Shown here one piece after another: positions 34,763 to 40,865 of a DNA stretch of 40,865 nt. A program made the translations under genes and the position numbers. The notes beneath the pieces were generated by a model. That model made no database searches and was not told the DNA's origin. It saw only the letters and a program-made list of their open reading frames with translations. Origin of the DNA: Puniceicoccaceae bacterium (lineage in GTDB: Bacteria; Verrucomicrobiota; Verrucomicrobiia; Opitutales; Coraliomargaritaceae); assembly GCA_902603705.1 (NCBI GenBank), contig CACKVQ010000011.1, positions 1 through 40,865 of the forward strand. The letters run 5' to 3'. How positions within the stretch are numbered: position 1 is the first letter of the stretch; each line of letters begins with the position of its first letter.

Positions 34763-35146
34763 CTACGCAGCTCGCGGTGGAGGCGTAGGCACTACGAACA
34801 GGGCATCTTCTGGTTTACATCCTTTAACCTGCCATGATTGAGATGTAACAATAGGCGTAATTATAGAAATTGCGCGTGCTAGTCCTAGCATCAACTTGAT
34901 CTCTTCTTGCTCTATTTGCATCGGCGGTAATTCACCTTCTACGACTTCTAATGCATCTATTATGCGACACATATCACAGGGACGATCATCACTAAATGTA
35001 TCGATGACGGCCTGCTGAAATGTGTCATGGCTCGAGTAACTGACGAGCATCCAGCACCAGGCCCCAAATTGTAGTAATGTGAGCGGTCCTGCTAAAAGCC
35101 AACCGCTTGTCAAAAGTAGTAATATTTTGAAACTACGCCCGATCAT
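34763..35146 (-). CDS. Small membrane/periplasmic protein with CDMC motif
   Basis: The protein is 127 aa with an N-terminal hydrophobic segment (about 6-36) acting as signal or membrane anchor. A RPCDMCRIID motif (about 55-64) looks like a metal or thiol site. A C-terminal tail has one more Cys (KGCKPED) and a proline-rich end PTPPPRA. It resembles short proteins I recall next to the barrel family encoded downstream (116 bases away), supporting a shared metal-handling role. No catalytic domain recognised. Confidence 0.55.
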   Translation of the reverse strand: MIGRSFKILLLLTSGWLLAGPLTLLQFGAWCWMLVSYSSHDTFQQAVIDTFSDDRPCDMCRIIDALEVVEGELPPMQIEQEEIKLMLGLARAISIITPIVTSQSWQVKGCKPEDALFVVPTPPPRAA

Positions 35147-35250
35147 TTATATATATCTAAAATATCAAGTTCATTATTATAGCTAGCTTGTGATCGAATA
35201 GACAATTTAAATTATCGCACCTATTCCTAGAAACCCTTACTGTTTTGGTT

Positions 35251-35835
35251 ATGCAAAAAGTAATGTTTAGATTACTCTCTTTTTTAACCGGATCGATTGC
35301 CATGGCTTTTATCGGAGGCTGTTCTTCGTATCCGCCACTACCTTCTCCTGATTACGTCGACCTAGAGCGCTTTATGGGGCGCTGGTATGTTCTCGGATAC
35401 ACTCCAATCTTAGTCGATGAGCAAGCGCATAATGCTATAGAGCATTATCGTCTGGACGAAGAAAATAAGATTCAGACGACTTACCAATTTCGTGATGGCG
35501 GATTTTATGGTAAATTAAAGACATACACTCCTGTGGGATGGGTTCACGATAAATCGACTAATGCTCAGTGGCGCATGCAGTTCATCTGGCCGTTTCGCTC
35601 GGACTATATTATTCTTTATATAGCCGAAGACTATTCGCGCACAATCGTTGTGCACCCTAGTCGGAAATACGCGTGGATCATGCAGCGAGAGCCTGATATA
35701 TCCGATCAAGATTATGAAACGATGCTAGATATACTAGAATCTGAGGGTGTCGACCGCAGGCGCATCACACGGCTTCCGCAGGATTGGACTAACGAGGCTG
35801 AGCGCATGAAAATGCTATGCTCAGCTGGACTGTAA
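35251..35835 (+). CDS. Bacterial lipocalin lipoprotein (Blc-like)
   Basis: From the ATG at 35251 (194 aa; an in-frame TTG two codons earlier is unlikely) there is a lipoprotein signal peptide ending IGGC with lipidation at Cys24. The mature protein is a lipocalin: the first conserved region DLERFMGRWYVLGYTP (Gly-x-Trp) and a later RTIVVHPSRKYAWIMQREP strand pair. Blc proteins bind fatty acids or lysophospholipids at the outer membrane, often under stress. It is transcribed alone, divergent from the CDMC protein and meeting DUF1573 tail to tail with only 10 bases between. Confidence 0.88.
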   Translation: MQKVMFRLLSFLTGSIAMAFIGGCSSYPPLPSPDYVDLERFMGRWYVLGYTPILVDEQAHNAIEHYRLDEENKIQTTYQFRDGGFYGKLKTYTPVGWVHDKSTNAQWRMQFIWPFRSDYIILYIAEDYSRTIVVHPSRKYAWIMQREPDISDQDYETMLDILESEGVDRRRITRLPQDWTNEAERMKMLCSAGL

Positions 35836-35845
35836 AGATGTCACT

Positions 35846-36514
35846 CTAGGGTTGGACAAAGGTATGCACGCGGGTTTCCGCCTTTCGTCCCCCAGGGCCG
35901 CTTCCGTAGACGGTGATCGCGCCTCGGTAAGGTATATCATAGCTTTTAGGTTCTACGACGAGCACTCTAGCTATGCCAGACTTTGGTCTGCTAGGCTCAT
36001 CGGTCACCTTCAAGCGCCTAGTATCGTAATCAATGTGTATGATTTCATCAATATAGTTTGAGTCTAGGGTAAGCTGGATTCGTCGCTCTGACTTTCCGTC
36101 ACTTTCCTTCCAGTAAACAATTTGGGGCTTAGCCTCGATCAGCGTTGGAATACGTACGTTCATAGAAAGCGTTGCCACCGGCTCTGTAAGGTTATCGAGA
36201 TAGACGCGCAGATTGTAACGGTTCTGCCCCTGGCGTTTTCCTTTATTAAATATGCCAACAATTTCCTTCGTTACGCCTGGTTCGAGAATCTTCCCGTTAA
36301 TGATGGAACTGGTGCAACTGCAATTGGCTTTTATATCAGCAATACGCAGAGTTTCCTCCCCTTTGTTCGTTACCTTAAAAGAAGCACTAGCTTCTTCTTG
36401 TTCAGGAGTCATTTCCACGTAAGCTTCCAGCTTGTCCCAGACTAGGGTCGAGGCTGTCGCTGCAGTAGTAACCAGTACGAAGACGAATAACCTTACAACT
36501 AACACTTTTGACAT
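35846..36514 (-). CDS. DUF1573 domain protein, exported
   Basis: The protein is 222 aa with a Sec-type signal peptide (about 1-22, ending TTAATAS). The DUF1573 domain (about 40-125), an Ig-like fold, has ASFKVTNKGEETLRIADIKA followed by the typical Cys pair (NCSCTS). The C-terminal half has more beta-rich sequence without recognised motif. DUF1573 proteins are periplasmic and their biochemical role is not established. It follows doxX by 59 bases and the two lie downstream of the rhodanese gene, so the three likely form one unit. Confidence 0.8.
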   Translation of the reverse strand: MSKVLVVRLFVFVLVTTAATASTLVWDKLEAYVEMTPEQEEASASFKVTNKGEETLRIADIKANCSCTSSIINGKILEPGVTKEIVGIFNKGKRQGQNRYNLRVYLDNLTEPVATLSMNVRIPTLIEAKPQIVYWKESDGKSERRIQLTLDSNYIDEIIHIDYDTRRLKVTDEPSRPKSGIARVLVVEPKSYDIPYRGAITVYGSGPGGRKAETRVHTFVQP

Positions 36515-36573
36515 ATTTGTATCTAAGACGGATACCTAGAAGGTATCAAGCAGACCTTACACTATTTACCATT

Positions 36574-37005
36574 TCAGGCGTGATTGCGCCAATCCCGAGC
36601 GAGAACAAAGACTGCGGCAATTAATAATGCGCAGTTACGCGAGATGAGTAAAAAGTAATTACTCGATACACTTTCTGTCGCGTAACAGCCGCAACTAATA
36701 TCAAGCCCGCGAATCCAAGCGCTGGCGTGTAGCCCAATAAATATAAATAATAGTAGTATAATTAATAAGCTACTAGTGCGCCGTATTTTTGGGATCATTA
36801 GACCCAACCCAATGATTAACTCCAACCATGGTAGGACAAGAGCCACCCATAGCACGGCTTGTCCCGTTAGAATACGGTAACTCTCTACAGAAATAGCAAA
36901 AGCCACTGGATCTTGTATCTTAGGTAGTGCCGCGAGGAAAAAAGCGGCGACCAGCACTAGACGTACTAGTAATACAATGCAGCTCGTACACTTCATTTTG
37001 TCCAT
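36574..37005 (-). CDS. DoxX/MauE-family membrane protein
   Basis: The protein is 143 aa with four membrane helices (about residues 9-27, 48-71, 79-95 and 115-136). N-terminal KCTSC and an ISCGC pair between helices 3 and 4 give two dithiol sites facing the membrane boundary, fitting the MauE/DoxX group implicated in thiol redox. The first 13 bases overlap the end of the rhodanese gene, a sign of translational coupling. Confidence 0.78.
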   Translation of the reverse strand: MDKMKCTSCIVLLVRLVLVAAFFLAALPKIQDPVAFAISVESYRILTGQAVLWVALVLPWLELIIGLGLMIPKIRRTSSLLIILLLFIFIGLHASAWIRGLDISCGCYATESVSSNYFLLISRNCALLIAAVFVLARDWRNHA

Positions 37006-37436
37006 GCCTCTGAACCGCCCTTTAAGCTATAAATTTCGCCCTCAGGAAGCGCCTGCCTTAGACGATCTGCCAAGCGGTAACTCGATTTACAATCTTTGCT
37101 CCCGCAGTAAATTACTATAGGGCGAGGTGCTTCTAGCCACCTGTTCATCAATACAACGAGCCCACTGTCCCAGTTGGATTCATCTACATGAATCGCGCCA
37201 GAATAATGACCGGCTTCATATTCTTCGATACTGCGGGCATCGATCCATATAACATCTAGTACCCGTGCGTCGGCGAACTGGATCTCTCCCGCAGCTATTT
37301 CGGGCTCAGCCCAAGGTACTTGCGCATAGCCTAGATAGAGCGAGAAGCCAGCGCCCAAAACAGTTAGCGTGGCAATAAAAAAAAGCTCTCGCGTTATTTC
37401 ATGTAGAGCGATCGCAAGAGTATTCGGAGCACCCAC
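36993..37436 (-). CDS. Membrane-anchored rhodanese-like protein
   Basis: The protein is 147 aa. One N-terminal membrane helix (about 17-38) places a rhodanese domain (about 55-146) outside the cytoplasm. The domain has WIDARSIEEYEAGHYSGAIH and the active loop VIYCGSKDCKSS with catalytic Cys111, followed by SLKGGSEAW. Such proteins carry persulfide sulfur or reduce periplasmic thiols. It overlaps doxX by 13 bases downstream and follows the Gfo/Idh gene by 10 bases, so it is cotranscribed with both neighbours. Confidence 0.85.
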   Translation of the reverse strand: MGAPNTLAIALHEITRELFFIATLTVLGAGFSLYLGYAQVPWAEPEIAAGEIQFADARVLDVIWIDARSIEEYEAGHYSGAIHVDESNWDSGLVVLMNRWLEAPRPIVIYCGSKDCKSSYRLADRLRQALPEGEIYSLKGGSEAWTK

Positions 37437-37446
37437 AAGAACTAGC

Positions 37447-38814
37447 TTATCCGTTTAAAGTCCAGCCCTTGCGATATGGTTTCGTGAGGAATTCGTTCGC
37501 TGCAGCATTATTGGTCACCACACCGGCAACTCCGTCGTACTTAAGCTCACTTCCCGCGCGGAAGGCAACCAGGCCAAGGCACATGTTTTCGATCATATTA
37601 GCGCTGTATTCAAAATTACATGCGGTATCAGCGGGATTCCCGTTCTTACAAGCAGCTGTCCATTGTTTTTGAAAGTTCCCCAAGTCGGGGAGTAATTCTT
37701 CTTCCGAGCGCGGATCAAAATAAGACATATCTCCAGATCGACCATTCGGGATAATTAAGCGGTTTTTAAAGTCTGAAATGATAAAGCCCTTGTCTCCTTT
37801 AAACATAGCGCCATGCCCAATGCGGTTCAGGTCGATCCAACCAGATGGCGATTTTGGCATGGCGCCGCCTTGGAACCAAGTGCAGCGGATTTCGTCGCGC
37901 CAGTTATTGCCCGGTAGCATAAAGCTTGTAGTCAGGTTTACTGGGGTAACTTCCGGGTTAAAGGATTCTGGCGAAGAGCTCTTTACACTTGATGGTCGGT
38001 CCGCGTCTATTACGTTCCAAGCTAAATCCATTGTGTGGCTGCCCATGTCGCCCATCTGCCCAATTCCAAAGTCCCAATACATGTTCCAATTCAGACAGTT
38101 CGATCCATTGTTACGAGATACGTATTCCGGGTTAAAGGGGTGCTCTGGTGACGGGCCAAGCCAAAGATCCCAGTTTAAACTAGAGGGCACTCGCGTTCCC
38201 CCAGGCAGATAACCTGGCCTTGGAAGCTGCCGATTGCCCCAGACATAGACTTCCTTGAGATTTCCGATTGCGCCATCTTGAATACTTTCTCGCAAACGGT
38301 TGAAATTGGGGTTTGCATGGCGCTGCATGCCGACTTGTGTCGCCAGTTTATGCTTCTTCTTTAAATAAGTTTCATGCACTGTGCGCGCTTCATGCACAGT
38401 AATAGCCAAAGGTTTCTCCATAAAAACATGAAGATCACGATTTAGTGCCCAGTTAGCAATAAATGCGTGATGATGATCAGGTGTGCAGCAAAGAACTGCG
38501 TCCAAGCCGGGGTGATCTAGGCACTTACGCCAGTCTTCATAAACTGCCGCTTTGGGAAACTGCTCCATTGCAGTAGGTAGGTTTAGTTGATTTACTTCGC
38601 ACACAGCGACGACGTTTTCGTCCTTAAGTGTCCCGAAGTGGGCACGCGCACGTCCTGAAGCACCTATTAATGCGATGTTTAAGCGATTACTTGCTACTCC
38701 AGCTCCAAAGAGGCTGCCGCTTGGCATAAGCAAAAGACCTACTCCGGCAGTTGAGGCGCGTTGCATAAAGTCGCGCCTTGAGCGCGAAGGGTAAGAGGTA
38801 ATTTTGTTTTTCAT
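37447..38814 (-). CDS. Gfo/Idh/MocA-family oxidoreductase with Tat signal
   Basis: The protein is 455 aa. The N-terminus has a twin-arginine signal, [18 protein letters not shown], so it is exported folded with its cofactor. The NAD(P)-binding fold follows ([15 protein letters not shown]), then the signature [15 protein letters not shown] and a C-terminal domain with many Trp and Asn typical of the large PVC-group paralogous families. The substrate is a sugar or sugar derivative, not predictable in detail. It starts 27 bases downstream of a ThuA-like gene. Confidence 0.9.
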   Translation of the reverse strand: MKNKITSYPSRSRRDFMQRASTAGVGLLLMPSGSLFGAGVASNRLNIALIGASGRARAHFGTLKDENVVAVCEVNQLNLPTAMEQFPKAAVYEDWRKCLDHPGLDAVLCCTPDHHHAFIANWALNRDLHVFMEKPLAITVHEARTVHETYLKKKHKLATQVGMQRHANPNFNRLRESIQDGAIGNLKEVYVWGNRQLPRPGYLPGGTRVPSSLNWDLWLGPSPEHPFNPEYVSRNNGSNCLNWNMYWDFGIGQMGDMGSHTMDLAWNVIDADRPSSVKSSSPESFNPEVTPVNLTTSFMLPGNNWRDEIRCTWFQGGAMPKSPSGWIDLNRIGHGAMFKGDKGFIISDFKNRLIIPNGRSGDMSYFDPRSEEELLPDLGNFQKQWTAACKNGNPADTACNFEYSANMIENMCLGLVAFRAGSELKYDGVAGVVTNNAAANEFLTKPYRKGWTLNG

Positions 38815-38841
38815 CTGTTTCTTTTGTGCGTGTAATTAGGT

Positions 38842-39636
38842 TTATTTTGAAAGCTTAATATATTCAGATACTGGATAGCCGGTGGCCCAGATCAATCCGC
38901 GAGTAATTAGTTCCATATATTGATCTTGAAGCATTGTCTCATTGTGATGGCCAATCGTAGTAGCAAAAATACGGGTACTATTTGGTCCATAGTCATTGAC
39001 CCATACGTTAGTGTGCATTTCTCCGGTCTTATTAGATTTTGATTTAGCTAACGGGGTAGTTCCTGGGTAGGTCTTTTTTATAAAATAGAGTTCGCCCTGC
39101 GGGGTAGTCCAATTCTGCATACCACGCATAACCTCGTGCTCTTTCTCGATGATCTGCACTTCAAATGGATGCTTGGGGCCGTGCCCTGGCGAATGCACTC
39201 CGCAAAACTCGTACCATTTTTCAGCGGTGGGACCTGTGCGGTAGCAGTGCATAGTGCAGTGTATAAGGACGGCAGGTACGCCGTCCAAATGCGGCTTAAT
39301 TATACCGTTTATGTAGACAGGGTCACCGATATTAGCAAAACATTCGTTGTGGACGACGACGTCGTATCCCTTAGCCCAGTTTGGGTTTTTATACAATTCG
39401 AGCATGGCGTCGCCCGCTTTAGTTTTTTGGTGGAGGATGGTCCATTCGACCGGTAGTTTACTTTTCATTTCCACGGCTGCTGGAATGATATCGCGCTGCT
39501 GATCATAATCATGGCAGCAACCTCCAGTTATTAAGAGAGCTTTTATTCTTGGGGCTTCTGATGGCTTCGCGATCGCAACACTTGTCGCAGAGTAGGTGGC
39601 GATTAGTAGGGATAGAGTGTATATGAAAAATTTCAT
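38842..39636 (-). CDS. ThuA-like exported protein (first of two)
   Basis: The protein is 264 aa with a signal peptide (about 1-23). The ThuA fold, a glutamine-amidotransferase-like domain, is recognised by [18 protein letters not shown] near the start, the CTMHCYRTG segment and [11 protein letters not shown]-like residues ([15 protein letters not shown]) near the end. ThuA proteins act in trehalose and other sugar catabolism, often with Gfo/Idh enzymes. It is 18 bases downstream of a second ThuA-like gene. Confidence 0.85.
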   Translation of the reverse strand: MKFFIYTLSLLIATYSATSVAIAKPSEAPRIKALLITGGCCHDYDQQRDIIPAAVEMKSKLPVEWTILHQKTKAGDAMLELYKNPNWAKGYDVVVHNECFANIGDPVYINGIIKPHLDGVPAVLIHCTMHCYRTGPTAEKWYEFCGVHSPGHGPKHPFEVQIIEKEHEVMRGMQNWTTPQGELYFIKKTYPGTTPLAKSKSNKTGEMHTNVWVNDYGPNSTRIFATTIGHHNETMLQDQYMELITRGLIWATGYPVSEYIKLSK

Positions 39637-39654
39637 AACAATAGTAGGTATTTT

Positions 39655-40584
39655 CTAAGTATTGGGTTTTGTAAAATCTTGGTTCTCTTCCATCTGTGCA
39701 TCGCTCGGCGTGGCAGAGGGCACCCCCTCATCGGGAATTTGTCCGTGCGCAGTCCAGAGAATGGCATTTAGTACCAGCTTTCGAAAATCATCCTGCTGCC
39801 AATTTTTGTGAAAATGTCCCCCAGTGAATCCGAATCCACGCCCGCCGTTAGGGCGTTCATAGGCCCAAGCAAGGTGCTGTCTCTTGCCCGCTTTTACTGC
39901 TGCCATTACGTCAGGATTGCTGCCGCGCAATTTATCTTCCGCCCGAGAAGTCAAGGTCTCCAGTGGCGGTAGTGCAGATAAAATGGGCGTCACTCCTTCC
40001 ATTTCTGGACGAAAACGCATATGATAATACCACTCGTCGCGGATTGTGAAAGGTTGAACTCCATTGGTAATTGGGTGCTCGGGGAGTTGATCAAAGGTCG
40101 CATCCCAATGCGGATTCACAGACCAACCAGCTTCGAAATAACCACCTATCCATTCAAAAAAGGTTGAGCCAAGCTCTTCTGGCTCAACTTCCACCGCGAA
40201 ATGTAGGCAAGACACCCCGACGCCTTTATCTACCCAAGCTTGAATTTCCTCTTGGTGCGCTTTCGCTGTGTGTCTCTTAAGGCCATCGCAGTACATAACA
40301 ACTGCATCTGGAATTTCAACTTGCTCTGGCCAGGCTCCTTGGTCTACCACATCGGCTTGCACGTCGAGGCCACTTTCATTGAAACATTTCGCTAGTAACA
40401 TAGAGCCCGCTCTGTGCTCGTGAGTTCCGTAGCCGTGGCTTTTTTTACCAGCGAGAAAGACAATTTGTTTATCTTGGTGTAGGGATGTGTCCACCTCGTT
40501 ATCTTTACAGGTATGTGCAATTAATAACTGTCCCACACATAAAAAAGCGGTCATGTAAATTAAGGAGTATACTGTAATTCTCAT
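39655..40584 (-). CDS. ThuA-like exported protein (second of two)
   Basis: The protein is 309 aa with a signal peptide (about 1-24). It has the ThuA blocks IVFLAGKKSHGYGTHEHRAG, DAVVMYCDGLKRH, GGYFEAGWSVNPHWDA and GGRGFGFTGGHFHKNW, the last being the typical HxHxNW-like end of the PVC ThuA proteins. The C-terminus is acidic and may be flexible. It differs clearly from the neighbouring ThuA gene, so the two are not a recent duplication. It starts 5 bases after the upstream isomerase gene. Confidence 0.87.
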   Translation of the reverse strand: MRITVYSLIYMTAFLCVGQLLIAHTCKDNEVDTSLHQDKQIVFLAGKKSHGYGTHEHRAGSMLLAKCFNESGLDVQADVVDQGAWPEQVEIPDAVVMYCDGLKRHTAKAHQEEIQAWVDKGVGVSCLHFAVEVEPEELGSTFFEWIGGYFEAGWSVNPHWDATFDQLPEHPITNGVQPFTIRDEWYYHMRFRPEMEGVTPILSALPPLETLTSRAEDKLRGSNPDVMAAVKAGKRQHLAWAYERPNGGRGFGFTGGHFHKNWQQDDFRKLVLNAILWTAHGQIPDEGVPSATPSDAQMEENQDFTKPNT

Positions 40585-40589
40585 TGAAA

Positions 40590-40865
40590 CTAGTTTACGC
40601 TATCACTACGCATGGCAAGTTGTTTCCAGTTGCTTTTAAGAAAACTAATGCCTTCTACCGCGAGTTCTTTGGGACTGTCGTAGAGCCTACGCCAAATTGC
40701 TGCGGCTCGCGCGATCGTCTTGTTTCCCTCGGAGAAACTTTCGATCACGATGTCACCCTGATAAGCAATTTTCTGGAGAGCGCCTAAGACACCTTTCCAG
40801 TCAACTTGATCTTCCCCTAGCAAGCCCCGGTGACTTGCGCTGGCATGAACATGAGCGATGTGCTT
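40590..40865 (-). CDS. Sugar phosphate isomerase/epimerase (partial, N-terminus outside window)
   Basis: Only the last 91 residues are in the window; the frame stays open to the edge. The visible part (IAHVHASASHRGLLGEDQVD, then YQGDIVIESFSEGN) is the end of an AP-endonuclease-2-like TIM barrel, with His and Glu residues where family members bind a divalent metal. Enzymes of this group isomerise or epimerise ketose derivatives. It is the first visible gene of the ThuA-ThuA-Gfo/Idh unit. Confidence 0.8.
   Translation of the reverse strand, partial: KHIAHVHASASHRGLLGEDQVDWKGVLGALQKIAYQGDIVIESFSEGNKTIARAAAIWRRLYDSPKELAVEGISFLKSNWKQLAMRSDSVN

Noticed and set aside
1-40865. Mobile elements, prophage, CRISPR arrays
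   Set aside because: No transposase, integrase, Cas genes, terminal repeats or regularly spaced repeats were seen.

Overview
The window looks like a chromosomal segment from a member of the Verrucomicrobia, probably the Opitutae/Puniceicoccales side. This is inferred from gene content: a large prepilin-headed protein of the Verru_Chthon type at the left edge, a short verrucomicrobial-type pseudopilin, a DUF5069 protein, DUF1573/DoxX/rhodanese and ThuA/Gfo-Idh groups. Intergenic DNA is AT-rich and almost no gene has a recognisable Shine-Dalgarno sequence at normal spacing. There are no rRNA or tRNA genes, CRISPR arrays, insertion sequences or phage genes.

Layout. 1-2745 (-): partial prepilin-like protein. 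3112-5831 (+): truB, ribF, rluD. 5832-6284: gap with a 10-bp inverted repeat. 6285-7796 (+): gpsA and a SET-domain methyltransferase gene. 7865-12701 (-): purM, then the tyrA-aroA-cmk-plsC run (aromatic amino acid, nucleotide and phospholipid precursors). 12831-15197 (+): membrane protein with five helical repeats and a SUMF1-like C-terminus, an unlisted 47-aa membrane peptide, and a pseudopilin. 15289-19872 (-): glnD followed by an orphan GAF-GAF histidine kinase. 20008-22317 (+): slyD and gnd, each followed by a good hairpin terminator. 22373-25999 (-): membrane protein, dnaN, pssA and a RelE-like gene. 26210-28280 (+): ispH with a long N-terminal extension, and hspQ. 28356-32675 (-): miaB, coaX, birA, nadC (cofactor and tRNA modification).

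32710-35146 (-): a very small ubiquitin-like gene, DUF5069, a Met/His-rich outer-membrane barrel and a Cys-containing membrane protein that may deal with copper. 35251-35835 (+): a lipocalin lipoprotein. 35846-40865 (-): DUF1573, DoxX/MauE and rhodanese (an apparent envelope thiol/sulfur module), then Gfo/Idh/MocA, two ThuA-like proteins and a cut-off sugar phosphate isomerase (apparent sugar catabolism).

The most striking item is the 51-codon gene at 32710-32865 (-). It encodes a Sec-type signal peptide whose predicted cleavage site falls exactly before a segment identical to eukaryotic ubiquitin at 20 of its first 23 residues. The gene then stops after 31 mature residues, so it keeps the first beta-hairpin of ubiquitin but lacks the body and the C-terminal Gly-Gly tail. 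It is either a decayed eukaryote-derived ubiquitin gene or a minimal exported ubiquitin-hairpin peptide.
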